A DNA stretch of 64,000 bases, from the NCBI RefSeq assembly GCF_026626665.1, contig NZ_JAPNKE010000002.1, positions 7,727,168 to 7,791,167 of the forward strand. Direction: 5' to 3'. The translations under genes were made by a program, and so were the position numbers. Shown here piece by piece: positions 1 to 9,462 of the stretch (position 1 is the stretch's first letter; every line of letters begins with the position of its first letter). Below the pieces are notes generated by a model. It was not told the DNA's origin, searched no databases, and saw only the letters and a program-made list of their open reading frames with translations. This DNA is from Nannocystis pusilla. GTDB taxonomy: Bacteria; Myxococcota_A; Polyangia; Nannocystales; Nannocystaceae.

Positions 1-81
1 CCTCGAAGACGGTGCCCATCGAGTGGTTGTCCATCCCCGGGTGCTTCACCGAGCCGTCGCCATTGAACACCAGGTTCGGGC
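1..81 (-). pseudogene. hsdM: hsdM, middle/3' part cut off by IS copy A
   Basis: The minus strand encodes a short stretch containing GDGSVKHPGMDNHSMGTVF, typical of type I restriction-modification methylase subunits (HsdM) just after the N-terminal helical domain. The frame runs off the left edge of the window and is cut at base 81 by the left end of IS copy A. Bases 77-81 (CGGGC) are the complement of GCCCG, which also ends the hsdM 5' fragment at 19780-19784. Joining the two fragments across this 5-bp duplication restores an uninterrupted reading frame (INLSPNLVFNGDG). The gene is therefore disrupted and its halves lie 19.7 kb apart in inverted order. Confidence 0.85.
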
Positions 82-156
82 CCCTACCTGACAATGTCTT
101 GTGAGACACGGTCCCCGCGAAGTTTAGAGAGCAGGGCGAGTCCGTGAATCCAGAGC

Positions 157-664
157 ATGAGCAAACCAACCATCCAGAGAAGCGGCAACCCGGAGCAATC
201 GAGTAGGCGTTGTGTGAGCAGGACGAGGTCGTTGGCCGCCGATGCAACGAGTCAGCAACGGCGTAGTCTGGTCGAAAGTCTTGCTGCGCCTGCGGCGGCA
301 TCGAGCACCAGGAGGGTTTTCCAAGAGAGCGGCAGCCCGGAGCAATCGCGTAGGGCAGGGTGTGAGCAGGACGAGGTCGTCGGCCATCGATGCGACGAAT
401 CAGCAACGGTGTAGTCCGGTCGAAAGTCTTGCTGTGCCTGCGGCGACCACGAACATCAGGCGCGCCTTCGAAACGAGGAGCAACGAGGAGCCGTCGAGTA
501 GGCGGGATGAGAGCGGGTCGAGATCGTCGGCCGGCGATGCGACGAGTCAGCAACGGTGTAGCCCGATCGAAATCCTTGCTTCGCCGGGTTCGATGCCCCG
601 CGAAGAGCACCTGAGGGTGGAGTTCTACCTGGAATCGGGCGATGCAACGGAGGCATGGACCTGA
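157..664 (+). pseudogene. IS passenger reading frame, copy A (frameshifted)
   Basis: Start MSKPTIQRSGNPEQSS. This Ser/Arg-rich protein is built of about three 49-residue (147-bp) repeats with the core SGNxEQSSRR...DATSQQRCSPVESLAVPAAT. One extra G near 354 (TAGGGCAGG against TAGGCAGG in copy C) breaks the frame. The second part continues to the TGA at 662-664, which overlaps the orfA start codon at 655. The same frame is open in copies B, C and D. No known domain is recognised. Confidence 0.55.
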
Positions 665-2174
665 TGGCGACTCAAGCACGAGAGCCTAACCCCGAGACCG
701 CCGAGAAGACGCCGCGACGCCGCTTCACGCCCGCGTACAAGTTGAAGATCCTCGCGCAGACCGACCACGCGAGCGAGGGACAGATCGGCGCCATCCTGCG
801 CAAGGAGGGCCTGTACAGCTCGCTGTTGTCGACCTGGAGGCGCCAGCGGGACGAGGGTACCCTGGGGGCGTTGAAGCCGAAGAAGCGTGGACCGAAGCCG
901 AAGCAGGACCCCGAGCAGAAAGAACTGGAGCGCCTGCGCCGCCGGGTGGCGCAGCTCGAGCACAAGCTCGAGACGGCGGAGCTGATCATCGACGTCCAAA
1001 AAGTCTCGCAATTGCTCGGGATCCCGCTCGCGACGATCGAGCCGTCCGAGAAGACCTGATCGCGCAGGCGGGCGAGCTGTCTGAGAGGACAGGTCTGCGG
1101 CAGGCGTGCGAGGCGCTGGGCGTCTCGCGCGCCACCGTGTACCGCCGTCGCCGCCCCGCGCCGGTGAAGTCGCCGAGACCGCGGAGGACGCCGCGAGCGC
1201 TGAGCCCTGGAGAGCGCCAGGAGGTGCTGGAGATGCTGCACAGCGAGCGCTTCGTCGACAAGGCGCCCGAGGTCATCGTGGCGCTCCTGCTCGACGAGGG
1301 GCGCTGGGTGTGCAGCGCGCGGACGATGTATCGCCTGCTCGCGCAGGATGGCGAGGTCCGGGAGCGCCGGCAGCAGCGGCGGCACACCGAGTACAAGCGC
1401 CCCGAGCTGCTGGCGACCGCGCCGAACCAGGTGTGGTCGTGGGACGTCACCTGGCTGCGAGGACCGACCCGGGGCCAATACTACTACCTGTACGTCCTGC
1501 TCGACATCTACAGCCGTTGCGTCGTCGGCTGGACCCTGGCGCACCGCGAGAGCGCCGACCTCGCCGCGCGCCTGCTCCGCACCACCTACGACAAACAACA
1601 AATTAGACCTGATCAATTGACCATTCACGCCGATCGCGGCGCCGTCCAGACGTCCCGCGAGCTCGCCGACCTCTACCAAGCCCTGGGCGCCCGCCGCTCG
1701 CACAGCCGGCCCCACGTCAGCGACGACAATCCCTACTCCGAGGCCCACTTCAAGACCCTCAAGTACACCCACGACTACCCCGACCGCTTCGCCTCCTACG
1801 ACGAAGCACACACCTTCTGCGCCCGCTTCATCGACGGCTACAACCACCACCACCGTCACTCCGGCATCGCCTTCCTCGCCCCCGCGGACGTGCATTACGG
1901 CCGCACCGAGGCCGTCCTGTCCGTCCGGACTGCCGCCCTCCACGCCGCCTACGCCGCCCACCCGGAGCGCTTCGTCCATGGAAGACCCACGCCGCACCGG
2001 CCTGCCGCCGCGGTCTACATCAACCCTCCGGGCCGCCCCGAGCGCGGCCCTCGCGAGTACGAAGTCCATGTCCTTACGGACAGGTGCATCGCGATGGATC
2101 CACCTTCGGAGCACCTCTCCGGTGAAATCTCACATTCACTAAACCTGATCAGCACCGTGTCTCAAAGTCATTGA
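655..2174 (+). CDS. IS3-family transposase OrfA-OrfB, copy A (-1 frameshift fusion)
   Basis: OrfA (655-1059) has a helix-turn-helix with FTPAYKLKILAQTD and a leucine-rich C-terminus. OrfB is the rve integrase domain with D (WSWDVTWLRG), D (IHADRGAV) and E (NPYSEAHFKTLK), the DDE catalytic triad. OrfA reads through CCAAAAAG (A5 at 998-1002) into a stop at 1059. A -1 slip there gives VQKSLAIARD and a full-length fusion, as expected for programmed frameshifting in this family. This is the only copy whose OrfB is open to its natural end and whose only break is the slippery site, so it may be the active one. Confidence 0.85.
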
Positions 2175-2181
2175 CAGGCTC

Positions 2182-2905
2182 CGCAGCTCGCCATAGCGCA
2201 GGCGTTGGTGCAGGCGTCGGTGTCGACGTCGTTCCCGTCGTCGCACGGCTCGCCCTCTTCCACTGCCCCGTTGCCGCAGGAGGGCTTGGTGCAGTCCTCC
2301 GGGCAGCTCATCATCGACTCGCTTGTCCCGCAGACCATGTCCCCGCAGACACATGAGTCGCCAGTGCAGGGGAGGCAGTCTCGCCCGCACGTCGCCTCCT
2401 CGTCCGCCTGACACACCCCGTCGCCGCACCCAGGCGTGCAGTCCTCGGTGCAGATGGCGGCGTTCTCGTGCAGCTCGCACGTCCCGTCGCCGCAGCTCCC
2501 GGCGTGACACTCGATCGGGCAGCGCGCGGGGTCCTCGTTGGGTGCGCACACGCCGTCGCCGCAGCCCGGGCCTGGGAAGTCGCGCGGGCACGTCTCCGCC
2601 GTCTCGTCCTCGTCCTCTTGCCCGTTCCCGCACGTGCCGAGACACGCCTGGACGAAGGTCCAGTTCTCCTGCGCGTCGCACACCGCCGCCGCGGGGCCCT
2701 CGCCCGTCTCGTCCGTCCACACGCAGTCCGACGGGCAGACCTCCTGGTTCTCGTCCGCGTCGCAGACAAAGTTATCGTTGCACTGCCACGGCGGGTGCTC
2801 GGGCTCCCGGGCGCATTGCGTGAGGACCAACACGAAGAGACATGTCCCCGCGGACAGGAACCATTGTCGCGCATGCGTCGAGGCAGGAAGGTCGCGCCGC
2901 TTCAC
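2182..2905 (-). pseudogene. DUF4215 lipoprotein, 5' half, cut by IS copy A
   Basis: The GTG start at 2905 overlaps the stop of the upstream paralogue (GTGA). A signal peptide ends in lipobox LTQC, followed by Cys-rich repeats with CGDGVC and CDDGNDVDTDACTNAC. The frame is lost after AMASCG at the IS right end (2182). The missing continuation, starting CGDGIVWTGEEQ, is at 21884 on the plus strand beside copy C. Both halves carry the duplicated target GCTGCG. The intact paralogue at 23449 reads straight through this point. The product would be a surface lipoprotein of about 500 residues; binding partner unknown. Confidence 0.85.
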
Positions 2906-4456
2906 GGGTCCTCGATGCAGTAGAGGGGACGAGCGACGTCGCAAGTCGACGTGCTCATCACCTCAGTCCAGGTCGCGTCGGTCGCGTTCGTAAACCGAAG
3001 CCACCGGAGGCCTGGGGCGCTGAGGCGTTCCAGCCGTCGCAGTCGTGATCGCCGGGGTCCCGTCGGACTTCGTGTTCGTCCACGGGGCCAAGTTCACCTT
3101 CTCCTTCGCATCGGTCCGGTCGACGGCGTGCAGGAGTTCGCCATCGGTCAGGTCGGCCCAGCCGTTCTCGGCCACCGGCGTCCCGTCGATCAGCACGTAC
3201 ATCCCCAGGTACGCCGTGTCGAGCCGGTTCGCGGGCCCGGTCAGCTGGCTCGACAGCCACGCCTTGAAGCTCCCCTCATTCGTGAGCCCGGCGGCGGTCG
3301 CCGCCATCACGCACTCCTCGTCCGCGCCGCTCAGGCCCCCGAGGTTGCCCTCGAACTTCTTGCTCGTCACGAAGATCACCCGCCGCGGCTTCAGGCATTC
3401 GAAGCAGCTGTCGCCGTCGACCTGATTCCCGTCATCGCACTCCTCCACGCCGTCCTGGACAATGCCGTCCCCGCACTTCGCCGGCTCGCAGTCGTTCGTG
3501 CAGGTGTCGGTGTCGATGTCATTACCGTCGTCGCACTGCTCCACGCCTGCCTGGACCGAACCGTCGCGGCAGGTCGCGTCCTGGCAGGCCACGCACTCGT
3601 CGGTGTCGTCCGCGTTCCCGTCATCGCACGTCTCACCGGGACCGACGTCGCCGTCGCCGCAAGTGCTGGCCTCGCACATCGCGCTGCACGCCTTGCCGGG
3701 GCCGTTGTCGGGGCCGTCGTCGCACTGCTCTTCGCTGGTCCACACGATGCCATCGCCGCAGGTCGCCATGGCGCAGGCGTTGGTGCAGGCGTCGGTGTCG
3801 ACGTCGTTCCCGTCGTCGCACGGCTCGCCCTCTTCCACCGCCCCGTTGCCGCAGGAGGGCTTAGTGCAGTCCTCCGGGCAGCTCATCATCGACTCGCCTG
3901 TCCCGCAGACCATGTCCCCGCAGACACACGAGTCGCCGGAGCAGGGCAAGCAATCCCTCGCGCACGCCGTCTCTTCGTCCGCCTGACACACCCCGTCGCC
4001 GCACCCAGGCGTGCAGTCCTCGGTGCAGATGGCGGCGTTCTCGTGCAGCTCGCACGTCCCGTCGCCGCAGCTTTCGGGGTGACAGTCGGTCGGGCAGCGC
4101 GCGGGGTCCTCGAGTGGCGCGCACACGCCGTCGCCGCAGCCCGGCCCCGGGAAGTCGCGCGGGCACGTCTCCGCCGTCTCGTCCTCGTCCTCTTGCCCGT
4201 TCCCGCACGTGCCGAGACATGCCTGGACGAAGGTCCAGTTCTCCTGCGCGTCGCACACCGCCGCCGCGGGGCCCTCGCCCGTCTCGTCCCTCCACACGCA
4301 GTCCGACGGGCAGACGACCTGATTCTCGTCCGCGTCGCACACGTGGTCTTCGTTGCACTGCCAGTACGGATCGTCCGCGGGCGGAAAGTCGATCTTGAGG
4401 CAGTTCAGACCGCCGAGGGCGAGCAGGAGGCCGAGTCGCACGTCGACGCGCATCAT
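2902..4456 (-). CDS. DUF4215-DUF1554 Cys-rich lipoprotein 1 (two single-base indels)
   Basis: The protein starts MMRVDVRLGLLLALGGLNC; the Cys at about residue 19 looks like a lipidation site. A Cys-rich region contains CGDG(V/T)C and DUF4215 units of the form CGDGIV...EQCDDGNxxDTDxCTN. It ends in a DUF1554 domain (CLKPRRVIFVTSKKFEGN, ENGWADLTDGELLHA). Two one-base deletions, near 3044 (CCCGG run) and near 2992 (GGTTT instead of GGTTTT), break the last 50 residues. Correcting both restores an ending in YCIEDP identical in style to the paralogues. It was the first gene of a tandem array of four before the inversion. Confidence 0.8.
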
Positions 4457-4512
4457 CAGCAGACTCTAAAACATGGATCTCGGGCGATCAACGCCTCACG
4501 CGTGCGCCTGCG

Positions 4513-4550
4513 CCCCCAACCGTGGTTGGGGGGCCCAACTCCGGTTGGGC
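4513..4550. promoter_or_regulatory. Two back-to-back perfect hairpins in a divergent promoter region
   Basis: CCCCCAACC-GT-GGTTGGGGG (4513-4532) is followed immediately by GCCCAAC-TCCG-GTTGGGC (4533-4550). The pair lies between the divergent starts of the lipoprotein (4456) and the 4590 gene. The two arms share CCCAAC, so this could be a repeated operator as well as an RNA hairpin. No poly-T follows, which argues against a simple terminator. Confidence 0.4.
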
Positions 4551-4589
4551 CTCGCGTCCGTCGCTCGTTTTCCGTACACTCCCGGGCCC

Positions 4590-5798
4590 ATGGTCTGCGT
4601 CCTCCTGGCCGCTCTCCTGCTCCTGACGCCATCCGTCTCCGCCGGCTCGGCCTCGCCTGCCGCAGGCGCGAGCGACCCCGGGAGCGAGCGCCGCGGTCGC
4701 GCCCGCACGGCGTTCGAGCACGGTCACTTCGGCGAGGCCGCGCTGGAGTTCGAGGCGTTGTGGCGCGAAGGACATGGGGCAGCCGACCTGTTCAATGCCG
4801 CAGTCTCGCGTGTCGCCCTCAGCCACCACGCCCACGTCGTCGTGCATCTCGAGGCCCTGCTCGCGCTACCTGGTCTGACCGCCGCCCAGCGCGAGGAGGC
4901 GACGGCCCTTCTGCGGACCGCCCGGGCGGAGACCAGGCCGGTGCCGCTCGAGCTGCGAACGCAGCGCCCGCTCGACGCTCCGCTCTCCGTTACCCTCACG
5001 TTCGTCTCCGCCTTCGCGTCCGACGTTCGACCGGATCTCACCATCACGGTCCGCCCGGGCGAGAACACCGTCCTCTCGCTCGACCCGGGCAGGTGGCAGA
5101 TCCGCGTCGACGATCCGCGCTTCGAGCCCATCACGCACGAAAGTCGGGTCGAGGCATCCACGACGGCTCCGGCGGTCCTGGATCTCCGGCTGCGCCAGGA
5201 CGCTCGCGCGCTCCGACGCTTCGCGCTTGGCTGGAGCGGCGCCGGCGTCGCCGGGATGGTCGTCGGCGGGACTCTGCTCGGCATCGGACAGGGCCGATGG
5301 TCGTCGCGGCTCAACGGCCCCGTGGAGGCGTGCCAGTCCGACGGTTCGCTTTTTCCGGTCGAGGCGTGCCGTCGCGAGCTCGATGCGGCCGGGACGTTGC
5401 GAGCGTCGGGCGCCGCCGTACTCGGCGTCGGTGCCGGCGCGCTGCTCGGAGGTCTTGTCGCTCGGGTCAAGGAGCCCCGCAAGCGCCGGCTCGGCTGGAT
5501 CATCGCCGCCTCGGTCGGCGGCCTGTCGACGATCGGCGGCGCGGTCGCTCTCGGCCTCGGCGCCCAGGCATCCGGCCGGCACAACGACCCGTCCCCCTGG
5601 ACAGACGACGATCGCCGCGCGATCAACGGAGCCGGGGCGGCGCACACGACCGGCGCCACGTTCCTGGGCCTCGGCGCCGGCGCTCTGGCCAGCGCGATCA
5701 CGGGCCTGTTGCTCGATCGGAGCGGCCGCTTCCTCGTGTCGGCGGGTCCACAAGTCCGCGTCGGCGGTGGCGCCCTTGTCATCGAGGGCCGGTTTTAG
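4590..5798 (+). CDS. Exported protein with three C-terminal hydrophobic segments, unknown function
   Basis: The ATG at 4590 gives a clean signal peptide (MVCVLLAALLLLTPSVSAG), so it is preferred to the upstream in-frame ATG at 4473, which would run through the hairpins. After the signal comes a TPR-like helical stretch (RTAFEHGHFGEAALEFEAL). Next is a beta-rich, PEGA-like segment (RPGENTVLSLDPGRWQIRV). The last third has three Gly/Ala-rich hydrophobic stretches. The layout of repeat, PEGA-like domain and membrane segments is common in myxobacterial envelope proteins. The stop overlaps the convergent TlpA-like gene by 3-4 nt. Confidence 0.75.
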   Translation: MVCVLLAALLLLTPSVSAGSASPAAGASDPGSERRGRARTAFEHGHFGEAALEFEALWREGHGAADLFNAAVSRVALSHHAHVVVHLEALLALPGLTAAQREEATALLRTARAETRPVPLELRTQRPLDAPLSVTLTFVSAFASDVRPDLTITVRPGENTVLSLDPGRWQIRVDDPRFEPITHESRVEASTTAPAVLDLRLRQDARALRRFALGWSGAGVAGMVVGGTLLGIGQGRWSSRLNGPVEACQSDGSLFPVEACRRELDAAGTLRASGAAVLGVGAGALLGGLVARVKEPRKRRLGWIIAASVGGLSTIGGAVALGLGAQASGRHNDPSPWTDDDRRAINGAGAAHTTGATFLGLGAGALASAITGLLLDRSGRFLVSAGPQVRVGGGALVIEGRF

Positions 5799-7039
5799 TC
5801 CGACCACAGTTCGTTCGCGGGCAGGCAGACGTCGCGCCCGCCTTCGGCGCGCCGGCACTGCAGCGAGCCCTTGCAACCGCAGTCACGGCAACACGTCTTC
5901 GGGTCCTCGCCAGGATCGCAGTGACCATCGCCGCAGGTGAATACGGGGGCCGTAGTCGCCGGCGCCTCGGACCCGCCCCATAGCGTCAAGCACCGGCCTT
6001 TCTCATCGCAGCGAGGGCACTCTTGTGGGCACGGCTTTCGCTTGGAGGGACGCTTGGCGGGATCGTCCGGGGCCATCTCGTTCGGCCCGACGACCGCGAC
6101 CTCAGTGGGCCCCGACACCACGCGCTCGCTAGGCGCCGTTTCGGCGAGTGCGCCGCAGTCTTCCTCGCAGCGCCCGGCCTCGCCGGCCTCGCAGCGGCCG
6201 TTCCCGCACCAGACCTGCCGGCAGCGCGGATCGCCGTCGGTCATCTCGGCGCGGAAGGTGTCGAGCCAGTCCTCGAGCTCCTTCATCTCCGCCTCGCCGG
6301 GCACACCGATCCTGGCCCATCGGACACGTCGGTTGCAGTCGAGCGCGAGCGTCACGGGCAACGTTCCCTGGTAGAGACGGCGCGAGTCGTCGCGCAGCGC
6401 GGCGACGAAGCTGTCCGCGAGCGAGCGGTCGGCGACTTGCACATGACTCGCGGGCATGAGCGGCCCCCACGTCCGGATCGCGTCCTCGGGCGCGGTCGGG
6501 TCGAGCACCTGCACCGGCAGGAACCGCACTGAGTCGCCCCAGCTCGCGCCGCGTCGTTCGAACAGCTCGCGCAGGTCCGGCAGGACCTCCTTGCAGGCGA
6601 CGCACCATGGTGCCCACAGGCTGATCACATGCACCGCCCGCGGCGACAGCACCTCCGACGAGCCGAAGCGCACCGTACCCGCGGGCGCTCCCTGGCGCAC
6701 GCGCTCGAGTCGCAGGCGCATCAACGGCCCGAGGTCCACGCCGGCCGCGACGTAGGAGCCGGACCCGAGCGGCGCGCTGGGAGGCGGCGGAGGCGCTTCC
6801 TCGACTTCGACGTGACGCTCGGACGGCGAGCGCACGGGCGCGGGGCACGAGGCTGCACGCGCCCGCAACTTCTCGAGCGCCTCGGTCCGCTCGGTGATCC
6901 GCCAGGTCAGCACGAGCGTCAGAGCGGAGAGCACGCCGACCGAGATCAAGAGCACGAACGCCCCCCAAATCCACGCGCGCGGCGCCTCGGCCTCGGACGG
7001 CAGCAGTGTCGTCTTCAATGTTCCGACTCCTCGCAGCAC
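5795..7039 (-). CDS. Membrane-anchored TlpA-like thioredoxin with Cys-rich tail
   Basis: One N-terminal membrane helix (WIWGAFVLLISVGVLSALTLV) is followed by a Pro-rich linker and a thioredoxin-fold domain with the active site WAPWCVACKEVLPDL. A Cys-rich C-terminal region follows with motifs such as CGNGRCEAGEAGRC and CGDGHCDPGEDPKTCC. These are the same CGxGxC pattern as in the neighbouring lipoproteins. It is probably an envelope thiol-disulfide protein. A TTG at 7018, overlapping the upstream TGA, is an alternative start that fits the 4-nt overlaps seen through this operon. Confidence 0.8.
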   Translation of the reverse strand: MLRGVGTLKTTLLPSEAEAPRAWIWGAFVLLISVGVLSALTLVLTWRITERTEALEKLRARAASCPAPVRSPSERHVEVEEAPPPPPSAPLGSGSYVAAGVDLGPLMRLRLERVRQGAPAGTVRFGSSEVLSPRAVHVISLWAPWCVACKEVLPDLRELFERRGASWGDSVRFLPVQVLDPTAPEDAIRTWGPLMPASHVQVADRSLADSFVAALRDDSRRLYQGTLPVTLALDCNRRVRWARIGVPGEAEMKELEDWLDTFRAEMTDGDPRCRQVWCGNGRCEAGEAGRCEEDCGALAETAPSERVVSGPTEVAVVGPNEMAPDDPAKRPSKRKPCPQECPRCDEKGRCLTLWGGSEAPATTAPVFTCGDGHCDPGEDPKTCCRDCGCKGSLQCRRAEGGRDVCLPANELWSD

Positions 7040-7179
7040 TCACACGCGCGGCGTGTCCCCGAGAACCGGTCCTCGAGCTGCCTGAGATGCCAGATGCCCA
7101 CGGCTGCGGCGAACACCGCCACCGTCGCCGCGAGCGCTGCCGCCAACAGCACACGTCGTGCCGCTCTCGCCGTCATCAT
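7015..7179 (-). CDS. Small single-pass membrane protein with CECC motif
   Basis: 54 residues starting MMTARAARRVLLAAALAATV: one membrane helix, then a short tail ending CECCEESEH. Its ATGATG start overlaps the stop of the upstream gene (codon at 7176) and its stop overlaps the possible TTG start of the TlpA-like gene, so it is translationally coupled to both. No family is recognised. The vicinal cysteines and redox neighbours suggest a role in thiol chemistry or metal handling (inference). Confidence 0.6.
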   Translation of the reverse strand: MMTARAARRVLLAAALAATVAVFAAAVGIWHLRQLEDRFSGTRRACECCEESEH

Positions 7180-8201
7180 CGGACCTCCTTCGTGCCGTCG
7201 CACGGCACCGGGATCACCAGGACCACGCGGTTGACATCGCGCTCGAGCGAGCGCCTGCCCGGCACCGGCTCCCCCGCGCGGATCGCCGCGAACGCGCCGG
7301 CCAGGCGCTCGCTCTCCGCGCGGGAAGTAGCGATCGGCGCCTGCGTCCCCGCATAGTTGCGGACGAACGCCTCGAGCGCGACCGGCCGATCGCTCGGCGC
7401 GCCCGAGCCGATGAGCATCGGGCCGGCACCGCGCTCGCTCGGCTTCTCGCGACCGAGCGCGACGTCGATCAGCCGCTCGACCGCGTTGATCCGCCGCAGA
7501 GCGAGCGCGTAGTCGTCGGCCGGGTTGCCGTCGGGGCTCGCGCGGCCGAGCACGAACAACATCTTCGCCTCGCGCAGCGCCTCGGCGTGGCGCGCCAGCT
7601 CGCTGGCCATGTGCGCCCGCGTCTGGGGGTCCGGCCACGCCTGTCGGGCGCGGGGTTCGCCCGACGGGAAGAACACCGCCAGCCGGTTCGGGAACGCGGC
7701 CAGCAGCGTGTTCATCTGCTCGTCGTCGGCGAGCAGCGCCCGCCATTCGTCGGCGCTGCATCCTTGTCCGCTCTCGACCTGGTCCTGCACGCTGTGCCGG
7801 CGCTGCAGGCACGTCTGCGTCAACCGCGAGACCGCCGCCTCGACGGCTGGGTCGCCGCATGTCGGCGCGGGCGCCTCCGGCTCGTTACGCGGCCGGCAGC
7901 GCAGATCCGCGCCGCACTGCAAACCGACGTCGCACGGACAATCACGGCACTGCTCGCCTCGCTGGGCCACCTGCGGCTCTTCGTGAGGCGTGCATTGTCC
8001 ATGAACACACCACTGCCCCTCGGGACATTGCTCCTCGTCCGGCCGGCGCGGATCGCAGACCCGCGCTTCTTCGCCCTCGTCGACGACCATCCCAGGCAAG
8101 AAAAACACCGGATAGGCCACGAGCAACACCATCACCCAGATCGCGGTCGTCAGCGCGATCAAGACCCTGGTCGTCAGATCGATCGACATCGTCATCCTCA
8201 C
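7176..8201 (-). CDS. Cys-rich membrane-anchored protein of the redox operon
   Basis: The GTG start at 8201 overlaps the stop of the VKOR gene (GTGA). An N-terminal membrane helix (TTAIWVMVLLVAYPVFFLPG) precedes a compact Cys cluster (CDPRRPDEEQCPEGQWCVHGQC, written here as CxnCPEGQWCxxGQC). The C-terminal half has SPDGNPADDYALALRRINAV, which resembles the OmpA-like core with its repeated R/N positions, though the match is weak. It is probably a periplasmic domain facing the cell wall. It belongs to the minus-strand operon from the kinase to the TlpA-like protein. Confidence 0.65.
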   Translation of the reverse strand: MRMTMSIDLTTRVLIALTTAIWVMVLLVAYPVFFLPGMVVDEGEEARVCDPRRPDEEQCPEGQWCVHGQCTPHEEPQVAQRGEQCRDCPCDVGLQCGADLRCRPRNEPEAPAPTCGDPAVEAAVSRLTQTCLQRRHSVQDQVESGQGCSADEWRALLADDEQMNTLLAAFPNRLAVFFPSGEPRARQAWPDPQTRAHMASELARHAEALREAKMLFVLGRASPDGNPADDYALALRRINAVERLIDVALGREKPSERGAGPMLIGSGAPSDRPVALEAFVRNYAGTQAPIATSRAESERLAGAFAAIRAGEPVPGRRSLERDVNRVVLVIPVPCDGTKEVR

Positions 8202-9462
8202 TTCGACCCAGGCGCTTCGACGAGCTTGAGGAGCTTCCCCGCGCTCGTCGCCGGCATCGCGTCGTCGAGGTGCAGCGCCTCATCGACGATGGGGACCACG
8301 AACGCCTGGGGAACGCTCACCCGTCCGCCTCGCGCCTTCACCCACGAGAGCAAGTAGCGCTGCTGGGCCGCCAGCGTCGCCGCCGCATCCTCACCGTCGA
8401 CGCACGTGCGCAGCTTTCCGCCCGGGCCCAGCGTCTCTGCGACCTCGCCGAGCGCTCGCTCCACCTTCTCGATCGTGAACCGCGGCGCCTCCGTGTCCTG
8501 CAGGTCGAACAGCGCCGCGAGAGCCTCGAGCCCACGCCCGGGAGCTAGCTGCTCCGCGCACAACGCCGCCAGCGCCCCGAGGCACGCGTTGTTGCCACGC
8601 GCATCACCGTGCGTCTGCGGCCTTCCTCGACGTCGACGAACTCGTGCGACGGCAGGAACCGCTCGTCACAGCTCGCGCGCGGGAACATGTACACCCATAG
8701 CTCGGCCCCGTGTGCGCGCAACCGCGGCAGCGATTGTTGCAAGTAGTGCAGCTCTCGCCGACACAGGGGGCAGGTCGGATCGACAAAAAGCATCACCGCG
8801 GTGCGCGGCGTCTCGACCGTTGCTGCGAGCGTGACCGGTGGCGGATTGGGCGGCGGGGGCGGGCAGCTCGCCCTGCGCGCCGCGAGCTGGTAGCCGACCG
8901 CGAGCCCGCCGGTCGTCAGCACCCAGATCATCGCCGCCCAGAACGTCCCGCGGATCCGCTGCCCGCCGGCACTCTGGTCCGAGGGCCCATGGATCAGCCA
9001 CGCGCCGACGAACGCCAGCGTCAGCGTCGCGTACAGCGCCATGCAGAACGGGCACATGTGCGTGAACTGGGTGAACGCGTAGGTCCCCAGCAGCGCCGAC
9101 ACCGTGATCCCGAACGTGCCGAGCCCCAGCAGTCCGCGCGGTGCGACCTCGGCCAGCGGACCGCGCCCGCGCAGCAGGGCCGCCGCGAGCACTATGGTCG
9201 TGAGAACATGTCCGATCGACCACACGCCGAGCGGCAGCCCGAGTAGCTCTGACCACGCGCTACTCAGCGCCTCGGCACACGACGGCCCGTCGTCGCCGCC
9301 GGTGCATCCGCTCGCGTCGCAGAGGTAGTCGGCGCCGAACTTGAGCCGCACGAGCCACGCGCCGACGCCGAGCCCGACGAACGCGGACAAGAGCGTCAAC
9401 CCCGCCCCGAAGCGGACCCGTCGAGGGATCGCGGGAGGAGCGACCATCGTCGGCTCCGTCAC
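8198..9462 (-). CDS. VKOR-thioredoxin fusion (disulfide-bond formation), one frameshift
   Basis: GTG start at 9462, overlapping the kinase stop. There are four to five hydrophobic segments with the vitamin K epoxide reductase pattern: CDASGC in the first loop, a conserved Ser/Trp region, and the redox pair CPFC in HMCPFCMALYATL. A C-terminal thioredoxin-like domain follows with active site FVDPTCPLCRRELHYL. A one-base indel near 8605 breaks the last 135 residues. Restored, the protein continues NNACLGALAALCAEQL to the stop at 8198. VKOR homologues oxidise DsbA-like proteins using quinone, and here both are fused. Neighbouring Cys-rich lipoproteins are plausible substrates (inference). Confidence 0.8.

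Larger units (their letters stand above)
82..2181 (+). mobile_element. IS3-family element, copy A (2100 bp)
   Basis: The ends are imperfect inverted repeats: left CCCTACCTGACAATG, right GAGCCTGTCAATGACTTTG (complement), with the shared inner block GAGACACGGT. The element carries a passenger reading frame (157-664) and orfA/orfB of a DDE transposase (655-2174). At 2.1 kb it is longer than the usual 1.2-1.6 kb IS3 member because of the passenger frame. The flanking bases do not match each other (CGGGC left, CGCAGC right). Each matches one flank of copy C instead, showing that A and C have recombined. Copies B, C and D share the same layout. Confidence 0.92.

Noticed and set aside
154..600. 147-bp repeats as a CRISPR array or tandem satellite
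   Set aside because: Only about three diverged units, no short identical repeats with unique spacers and no cas genes. They lie inside every IS copy in coding frame with the passenger gene.
2951..5983. Plus-strand open frame of about 1000 codons
   Set aside because: It lies antisense to the DUF4215 lipoprotein and across the next gene. High-GC repeat DNA with regular Asp/Gly codons leaves long antisense frames; the composition is Val/Ala/Arg-rich without domains.
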